Source: Flagellimonas amphidinii (GTDB taxonomy: Bacteria > Bacteroidota > Bacteroidia > Flavobacteriales > Flavobacteriaceae). Taken from it: DNA of 49,042 bases. The stretch lies in the NCBI RefSeq assembly GCF_013090115.1, contig NZ_JABFNN010000036.1, positions 1 through 49,042 of the forward strand. Direction: 5' to 3'. Shown one piece after another: positions 26,557 through 34,355 of this stretch. The position numbers and the translations under genes are program-made. The notes below the pieces were generated by a model. That model searched no databases. It was not told the origin of the DNA and was given only the letters and a program-made list of their open reading frames with translations. How positions within the stretch are numbered: position 1 is the stretch's first letter; every line of letters starts with the position of its first letter.

Positions 26557-26587
26557 AAAGGCCCTTACTAGTAAGGGCCTTTATTAT
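26557..26587 (+). terminator. Rho-independent terminator of the susCD operon
   Basis: A 26-bp perfect palindrome with core arms AAAGGCCCTTACT / AGTAAGGGCCTTT is followed by ATTATT. It lies 24 bases past the last stop codon. The palindrome may act in both orientations. Confidence 0.85.
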
Positions 26588-26655
26588 TAAATCCAAAAGG
26601 CTCACAGAAATTGTGGAGATTCTTCACAAATTTCCGATATTGCAGCCCCTTTTAC

Positions 26656-26730
26656 GGGATATTAGCTCAGTTGGTTTAGAGCGCTGCCTTGACAGGGCAG
26701 AGGTCACTGGTTCGAATCCAGTATATCCCA
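26656..26730 (+). tRNA. tRNA-Val (anticodon GAC)
   Basis: A 75-base cloverleaf. The acceptor stem GGGATAT / ATATCCC has discriminator A. The D arm is AGCTCAGTTGGTTTAGAGC, the anticodon stem CTGCC / GGCAG has loop TTGACAG (anticodon GAC), and the T arm contains GGTTCGAATCC. CCA is not encoded. Confidence 0.97.
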
Positions 26731-26748
26731 CATCTTTTCTTTACAGTT

Positions 26749-27768
26749 TTAGTTAATGCTTAAGGTTGAATCACGTTCTATTAAGCTGGTTTTGACCAAT
26801 TTGGTGGTAAAAGGCAATAAACTTTGGGTTTCAATACGATCGATTAAAATATTTGCTGCAAGCTCGCCAATATATTTTCCATGTTGACTTACCATGGTCA
26901 ATGCCGGAGTAACATATTTGGATAAGCGCCCATTGGTGAACCCTATAATGGATAGCTCCTCAGGAACCTTTATTCCTTTTTCCTTTACAATATTCAAGAC
27001 ATCAACTGCTGTAATTTCGTCCAAGGCAATGATGGCGTCTATTTTTGCATAACTCAGTAAAAAGGACATCAGAAGCTCCAGATCATCGTCTTTTTTTACT
27101 TTGACGATCAACTTGTCATCAAAACCAATATTCTCCTCTTTGAGAGCCTCTTTGTAACCCTCAAGCCTGAGTTTCCCAACACTTGAACCATGAATGGGCG
27201 ATACCATGGCTATACTTTTACATCCAGTTTGCAGTAAATATTTTGTGGTTTTATAACCCGCCTGATGATCATCGACCACCACCTTATCACATTCAATTTT
27301 TTCAGTAACCCTGTCAAAAAGAACCAACGGAATCTGATTTTCCAAAAAATTGTGCAGGTGATCTATTTTTCCTCTATCCTGAGTCTCTTTGGACAAGGAC
27401 ATGATAAGTCCATCGATAGTACCAGAACCCAATAGTTCTACCGTTTTTATCTCTTTGAGATAAGACTCATCCGAAAAACAACTGACAATGTGGTATCCTC
27501 TGGCGTTTGCCGTTTTTTCAATACCGTAAAAGACCTGCGTAAAAAAGTAATTCAAAATATTTGGCACTACAACACCAATGGTTTTTGTGCTCCTCTTTAA
27601 CAGGCTTACAGCTATTCTATTGGGCTTATAATGTTGTTCCTTGGCAAACTTTTGAATCCGCTGCTTAAGGTCATCACTTATTTCATGGCTATTGTTGATA
27701 GCCTTGGAAACCGTAGAGACAGAAACCCCAAACTTAAGCGCTATTTCTTTTAAAGTAATCTTTTTCAT
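26749..27768 (-). CDS. LacI-family transcriptional regulator, probable xylose-operon regulator
   Basis: A 339-residue regulator from the chosen ATG. The N-terminal LacI HTH is ITLKEIALKFGVSVSTVSKAINNSHEIS, with the hinge YKPNRIAVSLLKRSTKTIGVVVPN. The periplasmic-binding-protein-like sensor domain follows (GTIDGLIMSLSKE, VVVDDHQAGYKTTKYLL, DAIIALDEITAVDVL, SIIGFTNGRLSKYVTPALTMV). The frame extends to 27807, but a complete promoter lies between the two candidate starts (-7 at 27780-27787), so 27768 is correct. Transcription direction is the same as xylB-xylA, 137 bp downstream of xylA. A role in xylose control is inferred from context. Confidence 0.9.
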   Translation of the reverse strand: MKKITLKEIALKFGVSVSTVSKAINNSHEISDDLKQRIQKFAKEQHYKPNRIAVSLLKRSTKTIGVVVPNILNYFFTQVFYGIEKTANARGYHIVSCFSDESYLKEIKTVELLGSGTIDGLIMSLSKETQDRGKIDHLHNFLENQIPLVLFDRVTEKIECDKVVVDDHQAGYKTTKYLLQTGCKSIAMVSPIHGSSVGKLRLEGYKEALKEENIGFDDKLIVKVKKDDDLELLMSFLLSYAKIDAIIALDEITAVDVLNIVKEKGIKVPEELSIIGFTNGRLSKYVTPALTMVSQHGKYIGELAANILIDRIETQSLLPFTTKLVKTSLIERDSTLSIN

Positions 27769-27779
27769 GCTGCCTTTTC

Positions 27780-27808
27780 CAAACATATCACCACTTTCAC
27801 ACATCAAA
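27780..27808 (-). promoter_or_regulatory. Promoter of the lacI-type gene (TTTG-N17-TATGTTTG)
   Basis: On the minus strand, TTTG (27805-27808) is followed by a 17-base spacer and TATGTTTG (27780-27787), an excellent Bacteroidota promoter. The ATG lies 12 bases after the -7 element, giving a very short leader. Confidence 0.75.
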
Positions 27809-27905
27809 ATTTATTTAATGCACGTGGCTCCAAACCAATCAGCAATATAACAAGAAAGAACCAACAAAAGACAAAGGACACCTTGTCAATTTTCTATATT
27901 TAAAT

Positions 27906-29231
27906 CTAGATATGCTGGTTTAAGATATTTTCATAAAGTTCTTGCTTGCCACTTATCTGATCTGGCTCTCCTCCCACTTTGGCATAATCATACAAATCAG
28001 TTATGGTAAGTGATTCCCGAACAAAATCCAATCCTTTACCAGAATCAAATGAAGCGTATCGATTTCCAAGCAATTGTTCGTATGATGAATTATTGATTAC
28101 TGAATCTGCAACCAACAAACCTCTTGCGAAAGTATCAGCGCCGCCAATATGAGCCAAGAAAATATCTTCCAAATCCGTTGAGTTTCTCCTTGTTTTGGCA
28201 TCAAAATTAATTCCACCACCTTGAAGACCTCCAGATTTCAGGAATACAAGCATAGCTTCCGCAGTTTCAAGGATATTATTAGGGAACTGATCTGTATCCC
28301 AACCATTTTGGTAGTCCCCACGGTTTGCATCAACACTTCCTAACATACCTGCATTGGCAGCTACCTGCAACTCGTGCTGGAAAGTATGCTGTGCCAAGGT
28401 GGCGTGATTGACCTCAATATTTAATTTAAAGTCTTTTTCCAAACCTTGTTCACGGATAAAGTTTATGGAAGTGGCCGCATCAAAATCATATTGATGTTTA
28501 GATGGTTCCATAGGTTTGGGTTCAATGAAGAAAGTACCTTTAAATCCTTGCTTTCTTGCATAATCCCTAGCCATGCGCATGAAACGCCCTATGTTGTCCT
28601 GTTCCAATTTCATATTGGTGTTCAATAGGGACATATAGCCTTCTCTACCTCCCCAGAAAACATAGTTTTCTCCATTCAGCTCCATGGTAGCGTCCAAAGC
28701 AATTTTCAACTGTGCTCCTGCTCTGGCCACAACCTCAAAATTAGGGTTGGAAGCTGCTCCGTTCATATATCTTGGATGAGAAAATAAGTTGGCGGTCCCC
28801 CAAAGTAATTTTACACCTGAATCCTTCATTTTTTCCTTCAAGTAATCCACGGTTTGATGTACTCTTTTTTCAGATTCCACCAAAGTACCAGCTTCATCCA
28901 CTAGATCATAATCATGAAAACAATAGTAATCAAAGCCCATTTTAGTGATAAATTCAAAAGCAGCATCCGCCTTTTCCTTTGCTGCTTGAACAGGGTCTGA
29001 AGAAGTGCCCCATGGAAAATTCTTGGTGCCCGGCCCAAAAGGATCTCCACCAGTTCCACACAATGTATGCCAGTATGCCATGGCAAACCTAAAATGCTCA
29101 CGCATGGTTTTTCCAGCAACTACTTGTTCTGGATTATAATATTTAAACGCTAAGGGATTATCAGATTCCTTGCCTTCGTACTTTATTTCATTTATTCCTT
29201 TGAAATATTCTTTTTCTCCTATAAGTGCCAT
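27906..29231 (-). CDS. xylA: Xylose isomerase
   Basis: A 441-residue class II xylose isomerase converting D-xylose to D-xylulose with divalent metal. Signature regions are YCFHDYDL (catalytic His/Asp), [42 protein letters not shown] (metal ligands), and [19 protein letters not shown]. Length and motifs match the Bacteroidota enzyme. It begins ten bases after the xylB stop, so it is in an operon with xylB. Confidence 0.97.
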   Translation of the reverse strand: MALIGEKEYFKGINEIKYEGKESDNPLAFKYYNPEQVVAGKTMREHFRFAMAYWHTLCGTGGDPFGPGTKNFPWGTSSDPVQAAKEKADAAFEFITKMGFDYYCFHDYDLVDEAGTLVESEKRVHQTVDYLKEKMKDSGVKLLWGTANLFSHPRYMNGAASNPNFEVVARAGAQLKIALDATMELNGENYVFWGGREGYMSLLNTNMKLEQDNIGRFMRMARDYARKQGFKGTFFIEPKPMEPSKHQYDFDAATSINFIREQGLEKDFKLNIEVNHATLAQHTFQHELQVAANAGMLGSVDANRGDYQNGWDTDQFPNNILETAEAMLVFLKSGGLQGGGINFDAKTRRNSTDLEDIFLAHIGGADTFARGLLVADSVINNSSYEQLLGNRYASFDSGKGLDFVRESLTITDLYDYAKVGGEPDQISGKQELYENILNQHI

Positions 29232-29241
29232 TTGAGTTTTG

Positions 29242-30723
29242 TTATTTGTTTATTATCAATTCCAGTTCTGTTTTCCAATTATTGTATGCCTCTTGGTAGG
29301 GCAATTTGTCCTTCAAGGGCATGAATGTCATCACATGGTCATTTTTTGTAAAGGATGAAAATTTATCATAATCCCCATCTTTCAGCGCACAGGCCCTAGC
29401 CGCTCCAATGGCTCCAGTGGTGTTATAAATTTCAATCTCTTGACCTATCAAGGTTGCTATGGTATTGGCAAAAATCTCAGACCTAAAAAGGTTGTCATTT
29501 CCTGCCCTAATTACTTTTGGTGAGATGCCATCAGATTGGATGATTTCAAAACCATATACAAACGAAAAAGCAATGCCTTCCAAAGCAGCCCTGCAAAGAT
29601 GACCTTTGTGATGTCTATTTAAATTCATATTAACAATGCGGGTTCCAATATCTTGGTTGAGCAGAATTCTTTCCGCACCATTCCCGAAAGGAATCAAACA
29701 AATACCATCAGAGCCTATTTCTATCTCGGATGCCAACTGATTCATTTCCTCATAGGAAGAAACAGCCAAATTGTTCAACAACCATCTGTATTGTATGCCA
29801 GCACCATTAATACAGAGCAACTTACCCACATTCTGCACTTTTTGTTTTTGGTAGTTGACATGGGCAAAGTTGTTTACCCTTGCACACTCTTTTACAGAAA
29901 GATTATCCGTTACTGCATACATTACTCCAGAAGTACCTCCTGTAGCCGCCACCTCTCCAGGATGAAACACATTTAATGAAAGTGCATTGTTAGGTTGGTC
30001 CCCTGCGCGATATAAAATTGGCGTACCCTCCTTAAGACCACTCTCCTCTGCCCCTTGTTTAGAAACTATAGCTTGTTCAGAAAATGTTTCTACGATATTA
30101 GGAACCAATTCTGAATCGATTCCATAATGTTCCAAAATCTCTTGGGAAATTTCATCTTGTTTAAAATCCCAAAAAATCCCTTCAGAAAGCCCTGAAACAG
30201 TGGTGTTTATAGTATCTGAAAATTTAAACGCAATAAAGTCCCCGGGTAGCATGAACTTATCTATTTTCTCATAAAGCCCTGGCTCGTTTTCCTTGACCCA
30301 CTTTAACTTGGAAGCTGTAAAATTAGCTGGGGAATTCAATAAATGGGTTTCACAAAACTCTTCTCCTATTTTCCCAAAAGCCGTTTCACCAATTTTCACG
30401 GCACGACTATCACACCAAATAATAGATTTTCTCAAAGGCTTTCCTTCAGCATCTACAACCACCAATCCATGCATTTGGTATGAAATACCTATACCTTCAA
30501 TATCTTCTTTGGATACGTTGTACGCTCTTTTGATTTTTTGAATCCCTCGACAAACGCATTGCCACCAATCTTCAGGTTTCTGTTCTGCCCAACCTTTTTT
30601 TATGGCGTACATTGACATTTCTTCTTCAGGTTCCTGAACTACCCCAATAGCTTTTCCGGTTTTGCTATCCGTTAAGCCTATCTTGACCGAAGAACTCCCA
30701 ATATCCAATCCTAAAAAGTACAT
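29242..30723 (-). CDS. xylB: Xylulokinase
   Basis: A 493-residue FGGY-family kinase phosphorylating D-xylulose to xylulose-5-phosphate for the pentose phosphate pathway. The ATP-binding phosphate-1 loop is [27 protein letters not shown] and the SIIWCDSRA region bind the sugar, the catalytic Asp is in [12 protein letters not shown], and the adenosine/phosphate-2 motif is [10 protein letters not shown], with a late [14 protein letters not shown]. It is first in the xylBA operon. A TATATTTG -7-like element at 30743-30750 lies 20 bases before the ATG, without a TTG at -33, consistent with regulated expression. Confidence 0.95.
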   Translation of the reverse strand: MYFLGLDIGSSSVKIGLTDSKTGKAIGVVQEPEEEMSMYAIKKGWAEQKPEDWWQCVCRGIQKIKRAYNVSKEDIEGIGISYQMHGLVVVDAEGKPLRKSIIWCDSRAVKIGETAFGKIGEEFCETHLLNSPANFTASKLKWVKENEPGLYEKIDKFMLPGDFIAFKFSDTINTTVSGLSEGIFWDFKQDEISQEILEHYGIDSELVPNIVETFSEQAIVSKQGAEESGLKEGTPILYRAGDQPNNALSLNVFHPGEVAATGGTSGVMYAVTDNLSVKECARVNNFAHVNYQKQKVQNVGKLLCINGAGIQYRWLLNNLAVSSYEEMNQLASEIEIGSDGICLIPFGNGAERILLNQDIGTRIVNMNLNRHHKGHLCRAALEGIAFSFVYGFEIIQSDGISPKVIRAGNDNLFRSEIFANTIATLIGQEIEIYNTTGAIGAARACALKDGDYDKFSSFTKNDHVMTFMPLKDKLPYQEAYNNWKTELELIINK

Positions 30724-31082
30724 ATTCAGTAGTGATTATATCCAAATATAATTACGAATGGCATTGAAATCGAAAAAAAGGATCTCACCACGACCTCTTG
30801 CAGTCAAAACAACGAGTCCAAAATTTTGAAAATAAATTTTAAGTGATTGAAAAACAAATGATTAATTGCATTCTGATTTTGCGAAAATTTTCGAAAAGGG
30901 TTTCGTGTTTTTTCTGATTCAGAGATTTTTAAGTAAGAAATTCGTCGTTTTAAGGCTTAAATTTTACGCATCCATCAATTAGAGTATTCTAAAAATATCA
31001 ATTCTCCAAATATAGCGTAGCTGAACCCCATAAAACCATCGCTGTTTTCGTAACTCACAAATTCCCTTTTCAAATGAACGGA
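30724..31082. other. 359-bp region upstream of xylB
   Basis: No gene is seen. On the minus strand it holds a TATATTTG -7-like element next to xylB (30743-30750), a second one at 31007-31014, and a 12-bp perfect palindrome CGAAAATTTTCG (30882-30893), a candidate operator. The region also trails the zur-like gene, and no hairpin terminator with a T run was found there. Confidence 0.5.
30743..30750 (-). promoter_or_regulatory. -7-like element of xylB-xylA
   Basis: Minus-strand TATATTTG, an exact TAnnTTTG match, lies 20 bases upstream of the xylB start codon. No -33 TTG is seen. Confidence 0.45.
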
Positions 31083-31511
31083 TTAACAATTTCCGCAGAT
31101 TCCCTTAATAATGGTTTGAACACTTTTGGGTTTAAATCCATCGGGAACTTCTATCTGGAGTTCTGGCATACCTTTAACACAATATACGGTTTCGCAAGAT
31201 TCGCAAACAAAATGGGCGTGCTCATGACCTGATGATGGCGAAGCACCCAAAGCATACTTGGCCACCCCTGTATGGTCATTAATGCTATGGATGAGTCCTA
31301 CCTCCTCAAAAATGGCCAGATTTCTATATAAAGTGGACTTATCTGCATTCTCCACCAATATTTGTTTTAAATCGCTATAGGATTGCGCATGTTTGGCATT
31401 TTTAAAGTGATGAATCAGCTCTAAACGCAACTTGGTTTTCTTCAACCCCTTATCTGCCAAAAGTTTTTGGTCGCTCTGATCGATTATTATAACCTTTTTC
31501 TTTAGTGACAT
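31083..31511 (-). CDS. zur: Fur-family metalloregulator, probably Zur-like
   Basis: A 142-residue Fur-family repressor. The N-terminal winged helix includes KSTLYRNLAIFEEVGLI. The dimerisation domain has the His-rich GHEHAHFVC (H96, H98, H100) and the structural zinc site C103-x-x-C106 with C139-x-x-C142 at the very C-terminus. In Zur and PerR-like proteins these four Cys bind structural zinc. The Zur assignment is inferred from context: it is the last gene of a packed operon with a His-rich ABC permease, and a Fur-type inverted repeat sits at the operon promoter. Fur or PerR function is not excluded by sequence alone. It starts two bases after the preceding stop. Confidence 0.8.
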   Translation of the reverse strand: MSLKKKVIIIDQSDQKLLADKGLKKTKLRLELIHHFKNAKHAQSYSDLKQILVENADKSTLYRNLAIFEEVGLIHSINDHTGVAKYALGASPSSGHEHAHFVCESCETVYCVKGMPELQIEVPDGFKPKSVQTIIKGICGNC

Positions 31512-31513
31512 TC

Positions 31514-31951
31514 TTAAAGACTTAGAGCTTCAGCTTTTTCAATACGATAATAGCAATGATTCGGGTTATCCCGATTTAGCCGTAGAATTCCATTCACAGA
31601 AAGTAAATCGTCCATTACAAAGGAAGGTTTTTTAGCAAATTGAAGCTCAATGATAGTTTCTGGGCCTCCATTCCCACAAAAAAAACAGGAAGCCATTGGG
31701 TTCTTTGATAGCAAGTAAACAGATTGTGTCCCCTCCAACGCCAAAAAATAACCCGAGATGATAACTTCTTGGCCTTCCAAGGCTATTAAAGTCGGTGCAA
31801 ATGTTGCCTTCTTAAATATAGTAAGGTCTGTTTTTGACTCCCAGGAAATACCCTCTGATAAATCTGACCAATCCAAATAGGTTTGGGAGTGGATTTTGGA
31901 TTCACCAATTCCGATTAATACTATAAAAAAAAACAAAACTTGAGTCTTCAA
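31514..31951 (-). CDS. Exported CFFC-motif protein, DUF3299-like (downstream paralog)
   Basis: Paralog of the next gene upstream. The TTG at 31951 overlaps the preceding TGA stop (TTGA) and gives a compact signal peptide (KTQVLFFFIVLIGIGESKIHS|Q) and a 145-residue protein close in length to its paralog. An ATG at 31993 is also in frame and cannot be excluded. After the signal, WSDLSEGISWESK leads to LEGQEVIISGYFLALEG, then NPMASCFFCGNGGPETIIEL and a C-terminal NHCYYRI. The pattern W..L..., GxxVxixGY, a Cys motif and VxGxL recalls the DUF3299 family of Zur-regulated loci, with C-x-x-C replacing the usual C-x-H. Probably a periplasmic metal-handling accessory; function unproven. Confidence 0.65.
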   Translation of the reverse strand: MKTQVLFFFIVLIGIGESKIHSQTYLDWSDLSEGISWESKTDLTIFKKATFAPTLIALEGQEVIISGYFLALEGTQSVYLLSKNPMASCFFCGNGGPETIIELQFAKKPSFVMDDLLSVNGILRLNRDNPNHCYYRIEKAEALSL

Positions 31952-32388
31952 TTTATCAATTGACCAGTGGCCTCTTTTAAAATATAATTGCAATGATCTA
32001 CGTCGTTGGCATTAAGCTCCAAAACACCTTGAACTACCACAATTTGATCTGTCCTGAACGAAGGTTTTTCTTTAAAATTAACTTCTATAATTGTTTCAGG
32101 TCCTGCTGCTCCGCAGAAAAAACAAGAAGCCATTGGGTTTGCCGAAACCAAAAATATATCTCCGCTTCCGGAAATATCCAAGAAATAGCCTTTTATTTTG
32201 ACATGCTGTCCACGGAAAGATCTAATTCTTTTTCCAAAAGTAGGCATCAAAAAATTAACATCATATTTTTCATTATATACAGAGGCAAAATCCACATCCT
32301 CAAAATCTTCCCAGCTTAATTCAATCTGAGCAGAAACCGTATGCCCTATAAAAATCGACATTATTATTAAACCTAAATAGTTACGCAT
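31948..32388 (-). CDS. Exported CFFC-motif protein, DUF3299-like (upstream paralog)
   Basis: 146 residues from the ATG at 32388; an in-frame TTG two codons earlier is less likely. The signal peptide is MRNYLGLIIMSIFIGHTVSA|Q. The mature part has SWEDFEDVDF, FRGQHVKIKGYFLDI, NPMASCFFCGAAGPETIIEV and DHCNYIL. C89, C92, H132 and C133 are shared with the downstream paralog and could form a Cys3-His zinc site. The gene overlaps the permease stop by eight bases and the next paralog by about four, indicating translational coupling throughout the operon. It resembles DUF3299 proteins encoded beside ABC genes in zinc-starvation loci; this is a distant, motif-level resemblance. Confidence 0.65.
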   Translation of the reverse strand: MRNYLGLIIMSIFIGHTVSAQIELSWEDFEDVDFASVYNEKYDVNFLMPTFGKRIRSFRGQHVKIKGYFLDISGSGDIFLVSANPMASCFFCGAAGPETIIEVNFKEKPSFRTDQIVVVQGVLELNANDVDHCNYILKEATGQLIN

Positions 32389-33625
32389 CTGCAAGTGTTT
32401 TGGATATATTCAATTTAAAAATGGTTGTTGAAGCCAATAATACGGCCAACATTGTTATAAGCAAACTTACACCCAATAAGATGAGTTCAGATAGATTTGG
32501 GCTGGAAAATTGTAGGCCATACCCATAAGAATCTTCAATAAAATATGAGGTTGCCCAAATCCCTAATCTTCCCAAAATCCATCCCAACAAGAAGCCTATT
32601 AGTGTTAAAAATAAACCTTCAAGAAATACCAACCATAACAACTGACCGGTTCTTAAACCATAAGTGCGCAATAAAGCCAGTTCTTGCCTGCGTTCCCGAA
32701 TTGTCTTTAATAGACTTATAAAAATACTCAATCCAGAGACCAATAAAATTGCTAGGGCAATTGCATTTATTGTTTTAACTCCCGAACCCAACAACCCCAT
32801 CAAACGCTGTATTTCAAAACCTGGCAAAGCTGCTTGCATGCTAGTATTTTCATTAATAAATCTAGGCATCTGCACTACACCTAGTGGGTTTTTAAATTTA
32901 ACCAATGAAGAAGTGATTTCCTTTTCTTCATGATGATCATCCCCATCATGGTGTTCTTCCTTATGATGATCTTCCTCATGGTGTTCTTCATCGTGACCTT
33001 CTTCCTCATGGTCATGAACATCCCAAATACTTTCTAAATTGGTGATGAGCAACATATCAACAACTGTTCCCGTAGGTTTCAATAATCCAGTAATGGTAAA
33101 AGGATGGTTTTCATGTGTTTCCATGCTCGTTGAAGCCAATCCATGTGAACTGGTAAATGTATCCCCTACCTTCAACCCTAATTTTTGGGCAACAGCACTT
33201 CCAGCTACCACCTCAAAAGAGTTGGCAAACAAATCCCCCTCTTCAAGCTTGGCTTGATATCTATCCAAGTATTCATGCTCTGTCCCCAAAATACGATAAC
33301 CTTTATAGTTATCCCCATAAGAAACAGGAACAGTAGTTTCAACTAATGGATTTTTCGCTAAGGATTCAGCTTCTTTTAGTGGAATGTTACCTGTTGGGAC
33401 ATCTATGTGAAGGACCGAGGACAATACCAATTGCAAAGGACTTCCCTTCGCCCCAACCACCATATCAAAAGGTGCTATGTTCTTTTTCAACTGACCCCCA
33501 ACTTGTTCACTGAGCTGAAGCACGTAGGTAACCAGAGAAACACTCAAAACCAACAGCAAAAGACTCAAAAACAAATTGAGTGGTTTGGATATCATATTAC
33601 GGAATGCAAGAAAGCCTAAACTCAT
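32381..33625 (-). CDS. FtsX/MacB-like ABC transporter permease with histidine-rich loop
   Basis: A 414-residue permease. One N-terminal transmembrane helix (~16-38) is followed by a large periplasmic domain and three C-terminal helices (~280-410), the FtsX topology. The periplasmic domain has an insertion at residues ~204-232 with 11 His interspersed with Asp/Glu (HDHEEEGHDEEHHEEDHH...). Such loops commonly bind zinc or other divalent metals. Its ATG overlaps the ATPase stop by four bases (ATGA). FtsX-type transporters work mechanically on lipoproteins or periplasmic proteins rather than pumping ions, so a zinc-linked role in outer-membrane or lipoprotein handling is as likely as metal transport. 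Confidence 0.88.
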   Translation of the reverse strand: MSLGFLAFRNMISKPLNLFLSLLLLVLSVSLVTYVLQLSEQVGGQLKKNIAPFDMVVGAKGSPLQLVLSSVLHIDVPTGNIPLKEAESLAKNPLVETTVPVSYGDNYKGYRILGTEHEYLDRYQAKLEEGDLFANSFEVVAGSAVAQKLGLKVGDTFTSSHGLASTSMETHENHPFTITGLLKPTGTVVDMLLITNLESIWDVHDHEEEGHDEEHHEEDHHKEEHHDGDDHHEEKEITSSLVKFKNPLGVVQMPRFINENTSMQAALPGFEIQRLMGLLGSGVKTINAIALAILLVSGLSIFISLLKTIRERRQELALLRTYGLRTGQLLWLVFLEGLFLTLIGFLLGWILGRLGIWATSYFIEDSYGYGLQFSSPNLSELILLGVSLLITMLAVLLASTTIFKLNISKTLADA

Positions 33626-34248
33626 AGTGTCAGTTGATTTTTGAAGTGGGACTTAACCCTCTGGTCGTGGGTTATAATAACTAAGCTACTGTTACAAATT
33701 TCAGCCTCGTCCTTTAGTAACTGAATCACTTTGGCGCAATTGGCATCATCAAGGTTAGAGGTTGGCTCATCTGCAAAAATGACCCAAGGTTTGTGAATTA
33801 TCCCAAGTGCAATTGAAAGTCGTTGCTGCTGTCCCTGACTAAGTTGTGTGACCTTTTTCTTTAAGTGGTCCACAAGCCCCAACCGCAGGGCAAGTTCTTC
33901 AACACGCCCACTATCCAGAGACTTCTTGGGAAAACTCTGTCTCAATCGAAGATTTTCCAAAACAGTAAGAGATCTAACAAAATGATATTGTTGGAATATT
34001 AAACCTATATGACTCCCCCTAAATTGATCCATGGATTTACGTTTTAGGGAATTTAATTCTGTCCCTGCTATTGAAACTGCTCCTTTTGAAGCAGGCAGCA
34101 ACCCTGCCAATACATGTAACAAAGTAGTTTTACCAACACCTGAGGGGCCTAAAATCAAAAGGTGTTCTCCAGGTTTTACATGAATGTTGGGAAAAGTGAA
34201 TTCAGAACCATTCCCATAGGAAAATTGTAGTGCAGATGTCTTTATCAA
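33622..34248 (-). CDS. LolD/MacB-like ABC transporter ATP-binding protein
   Basis: About 208 residues. Walker A is GPSGVGKTT, the Q-loop is FQQYHF, the signature is LSQGQQQRLSIALGI, and Walker B is WVIFADEPTSNLDD, as in LolD/MacB-type ATPases. An upstream TTG at 34266 is in frame but lies inside a perfect -7 element (34264-34271). The TTG at 34248, beginning IKTSALQFSYG, fits both the promoter and family N-termini, so it is chosen. It is the first gene of the five-gene minus operon ending in the zur-like regulator and is transcribed from the operator-containing divergent promoter. Confidence 0.88.
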   Translation of the reverse strand: MIKTSALQFSYGNGSEFTFPNIHVKPGEHLLILGPSGVGKTTLLHVLAGLLPASKGAVSIAGTELNSLKRKSMDQFRGSHIGLIFQQYHFVRSLTVLENLRLRQSFPKKSLDSGRVEELALRLGLVDHLKKKVTQLSQGQQQRLSIALGIIHKPWVIFADEPTSNLDDANCAKVIQLLKDEAEICNSSLVIITHDQRVKSHFKNQLTL

Positions 34249-34263
34249 CTCAGTGGTTTTTGA

Positions 34264-34290
34264 CAAAAATAGAAATAATCACAAATGCAA
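34264..34290 (-). promoter_or_regulatory. Leftward promoter of the ABC-DUF3299-zur operon
   Basis: On the minus strand, TTG (34288-34290) is followed by a 16-base spacer and TATTTTTG (34264-34271). The TTG lies in one arm of the inverted repeat at 34283-34303. Confidence 0.65.
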
Positions 34291-34303
34291 CATAGTTGCA
34301 TTT
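34283..34303. promoter_or_regulatory. Fur/Zur-box-like inverted repeat in the divergent promoter region
   Basis: Perfect 9-bp arms AAATGCAAC and GTTGCATTT are separated by 3 bases (ATA). Size and symmetry are those of Fur-family operators. Each GTTGC half-site contains the -33 TTG of one of the two divergent promoters, so a bound repressor would block both. Binding by the operon's own Fur-family protein is inferred. Confidence 0.75.
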
Positions 34304-34323
34304 AAAAAATTAAGTTATTTTTG
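34296..34323 (+). promoter_or_regulatory. Rightward promoter of the merC-like gene
   Basis: TTG (34296-34298), a 17-base spacer and TATTTTTG (34316-34323) make an exact Bacteroidota promoter. Its -33 element lies in the right arm of the inverted repeat. Confidence 0.7.
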
Positions 34324-34355
34324 CATTTAATTAGTTCAAAACTATAACATAGAGA

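Noticed and set aside
34249..34266. TTG start at 34266 for the ABC ATPase
   Set aside because: That TTG is the end of an exact -7 element, so it should not be in the transcript. The TTG at 34248 fits.
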